A DNA stretch of 13,570 bases. It comes from PR03 sp964353555. GTDB taxonomy: Bacteria; Myxococcota_A; UBA9160; PR03. Shown one piece after another: positions 12,675-13,570 of this stretch. The stretch lies in the NCBI GenBank assembly GCA_964353555.1, contig CAYGWM010000111.1, forward strand, positions 1 through 13,570. Reading direction: 5' to 3'. The notes beneath the pieces were generated by a model that was given only the letters and a program-made list of their open reading frames with translations, made no database searches and had not been told where the DNA came from. Each line of letters opens with the position of its first letter. The first letter of the stretch is position 1. Position numbers and translations under genes: made by a program.

Positions 12675-12710
12675 CCGACGTGGTGACGGTTTAGCCCCGT
12701 CTCGCGTCGG
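12675..12710 (+). other. Leader hairpin 2 of the rRNA operon
   Basis: CCGACG (12675-12680) pairs with CGTCGG (12705-12710), and inside it GACGG (12685-12689) pairs with CCGTC (12697-12701). A small asymmetric internal loop lies between them and a 7-nt apical loop at the top. Confidence 0.6.
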
Positions 12711-12720
12711 TGGAATAGAA

Positions 12721-12754
12721 CACGTGTGCCAGGCCTGATCGCCTGTCACACGTG
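12721..12754 (+). other. Leader hairpin 3, adjacent to the 16S 5' end
   Basis: CACGTGTG-C-CAGGC, 6-nt loop CTGATC, GCCTG-T-CACACGTG: thirteen base pairs with one C/U mismatch, ending 11 nt before mature 16S. It could be a local processing site; the canonical RNase III stem instead pairs the leader with the spacer after 16S, which is outside the window. Confidence 0.65.
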
Positions 12755-12765
12755 ACATCAGGTTC

Positions 12766-13570
<805 letters not shown>

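Larger units (their letters stand above)
12419..12765 (+). other. Spacer and leader of the rRNA operon (no protein gene)
   Basis: This 347-bp stretch between tyrS and 16S rRNA holds no credible coding sequence. A weak TGCCG/CGGCA hairpin (12422-12436, no U tract) is the only terminator-like element for tyrS. It is followed by the rRNA promoter (12443-12471), an imperfect long hairpin (12486-12565), boxA (12591-12608) and three further strong hairpins (12619-12648, 12675-12710, 12721-12754) before the mature 5' end at about 12766. Confidence 0.8.

Overview
This window is a high-GC, single-direction stretch of bacterial housekeeping genes, all on the + strand, ending inside a 16S rRNA gene. The 16S fragment (about 800 nt), the neighbourhood of a coiled-coil ZapB-like gene, zapA and the 5-formyl-THF cyclo-ligase gene, and the strong G/C third-position bias suggest a deltaproteobacterial-grade organism (Myxococcota, Desulfobacterota, Binatota or similar). 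I cannot fix the phylum without a database comparison.

Layout: (1) 1-3094 is a tightly coupled run: ftsY (5' end outside the window), glycerol kinase glpK, and a cytosolic-type glycerophosphodiester phosphodiesterase. The junctions are 4-bp NTGA stop/start overlaps. GlpK and the phosphodiesterase both yield glycerol-3-phosphate; FtsY targets ribosomes to the membrane. (2) 3095-3214 is an intergenic control region with a candidate promoter and an inverted repeat. (3) 3215-9769 is an Lrp/AsnC regulator translationally coupled to gltB and gltD, the two subunits of NADPH-type glutamate synthase, so regulator and ammonia-assimilation target lie in one transcript. (4) 9770-12418 opens with a promoter followed by a small coiled-coil (ZapB-like) gene, probably with a non-canonical start, then zapA, 5-formyltetrahydrofolate cyclo-ligase and tyrosyl-tRNA synthetase. 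(5) 12419-12765 holds a near-consensus rRNA promoter, a boxA antitermination element and a series of stable hairpins in the rRNA leader. (6) 12766-13570 is the 5' part of 16S rRNA, cut by the window edge.

I see no mobile element, CRISPR array, tRNA, toxin-antitoxin or defence gene, and nothing I would call an undescribed multi-gene system. The points most worth a second look are local: a likely AUU (or CUG) start for the ZapB-like protein, repeated NTGA coupling that may include a CUG start, a TIGN version of the HIGH box in TyrRS, dyads at the lrp and rrn promoters, the hairpin-rich rRNA leader, and the absence of room for 6S RNA between zapA and the cyclo-ligase gene.
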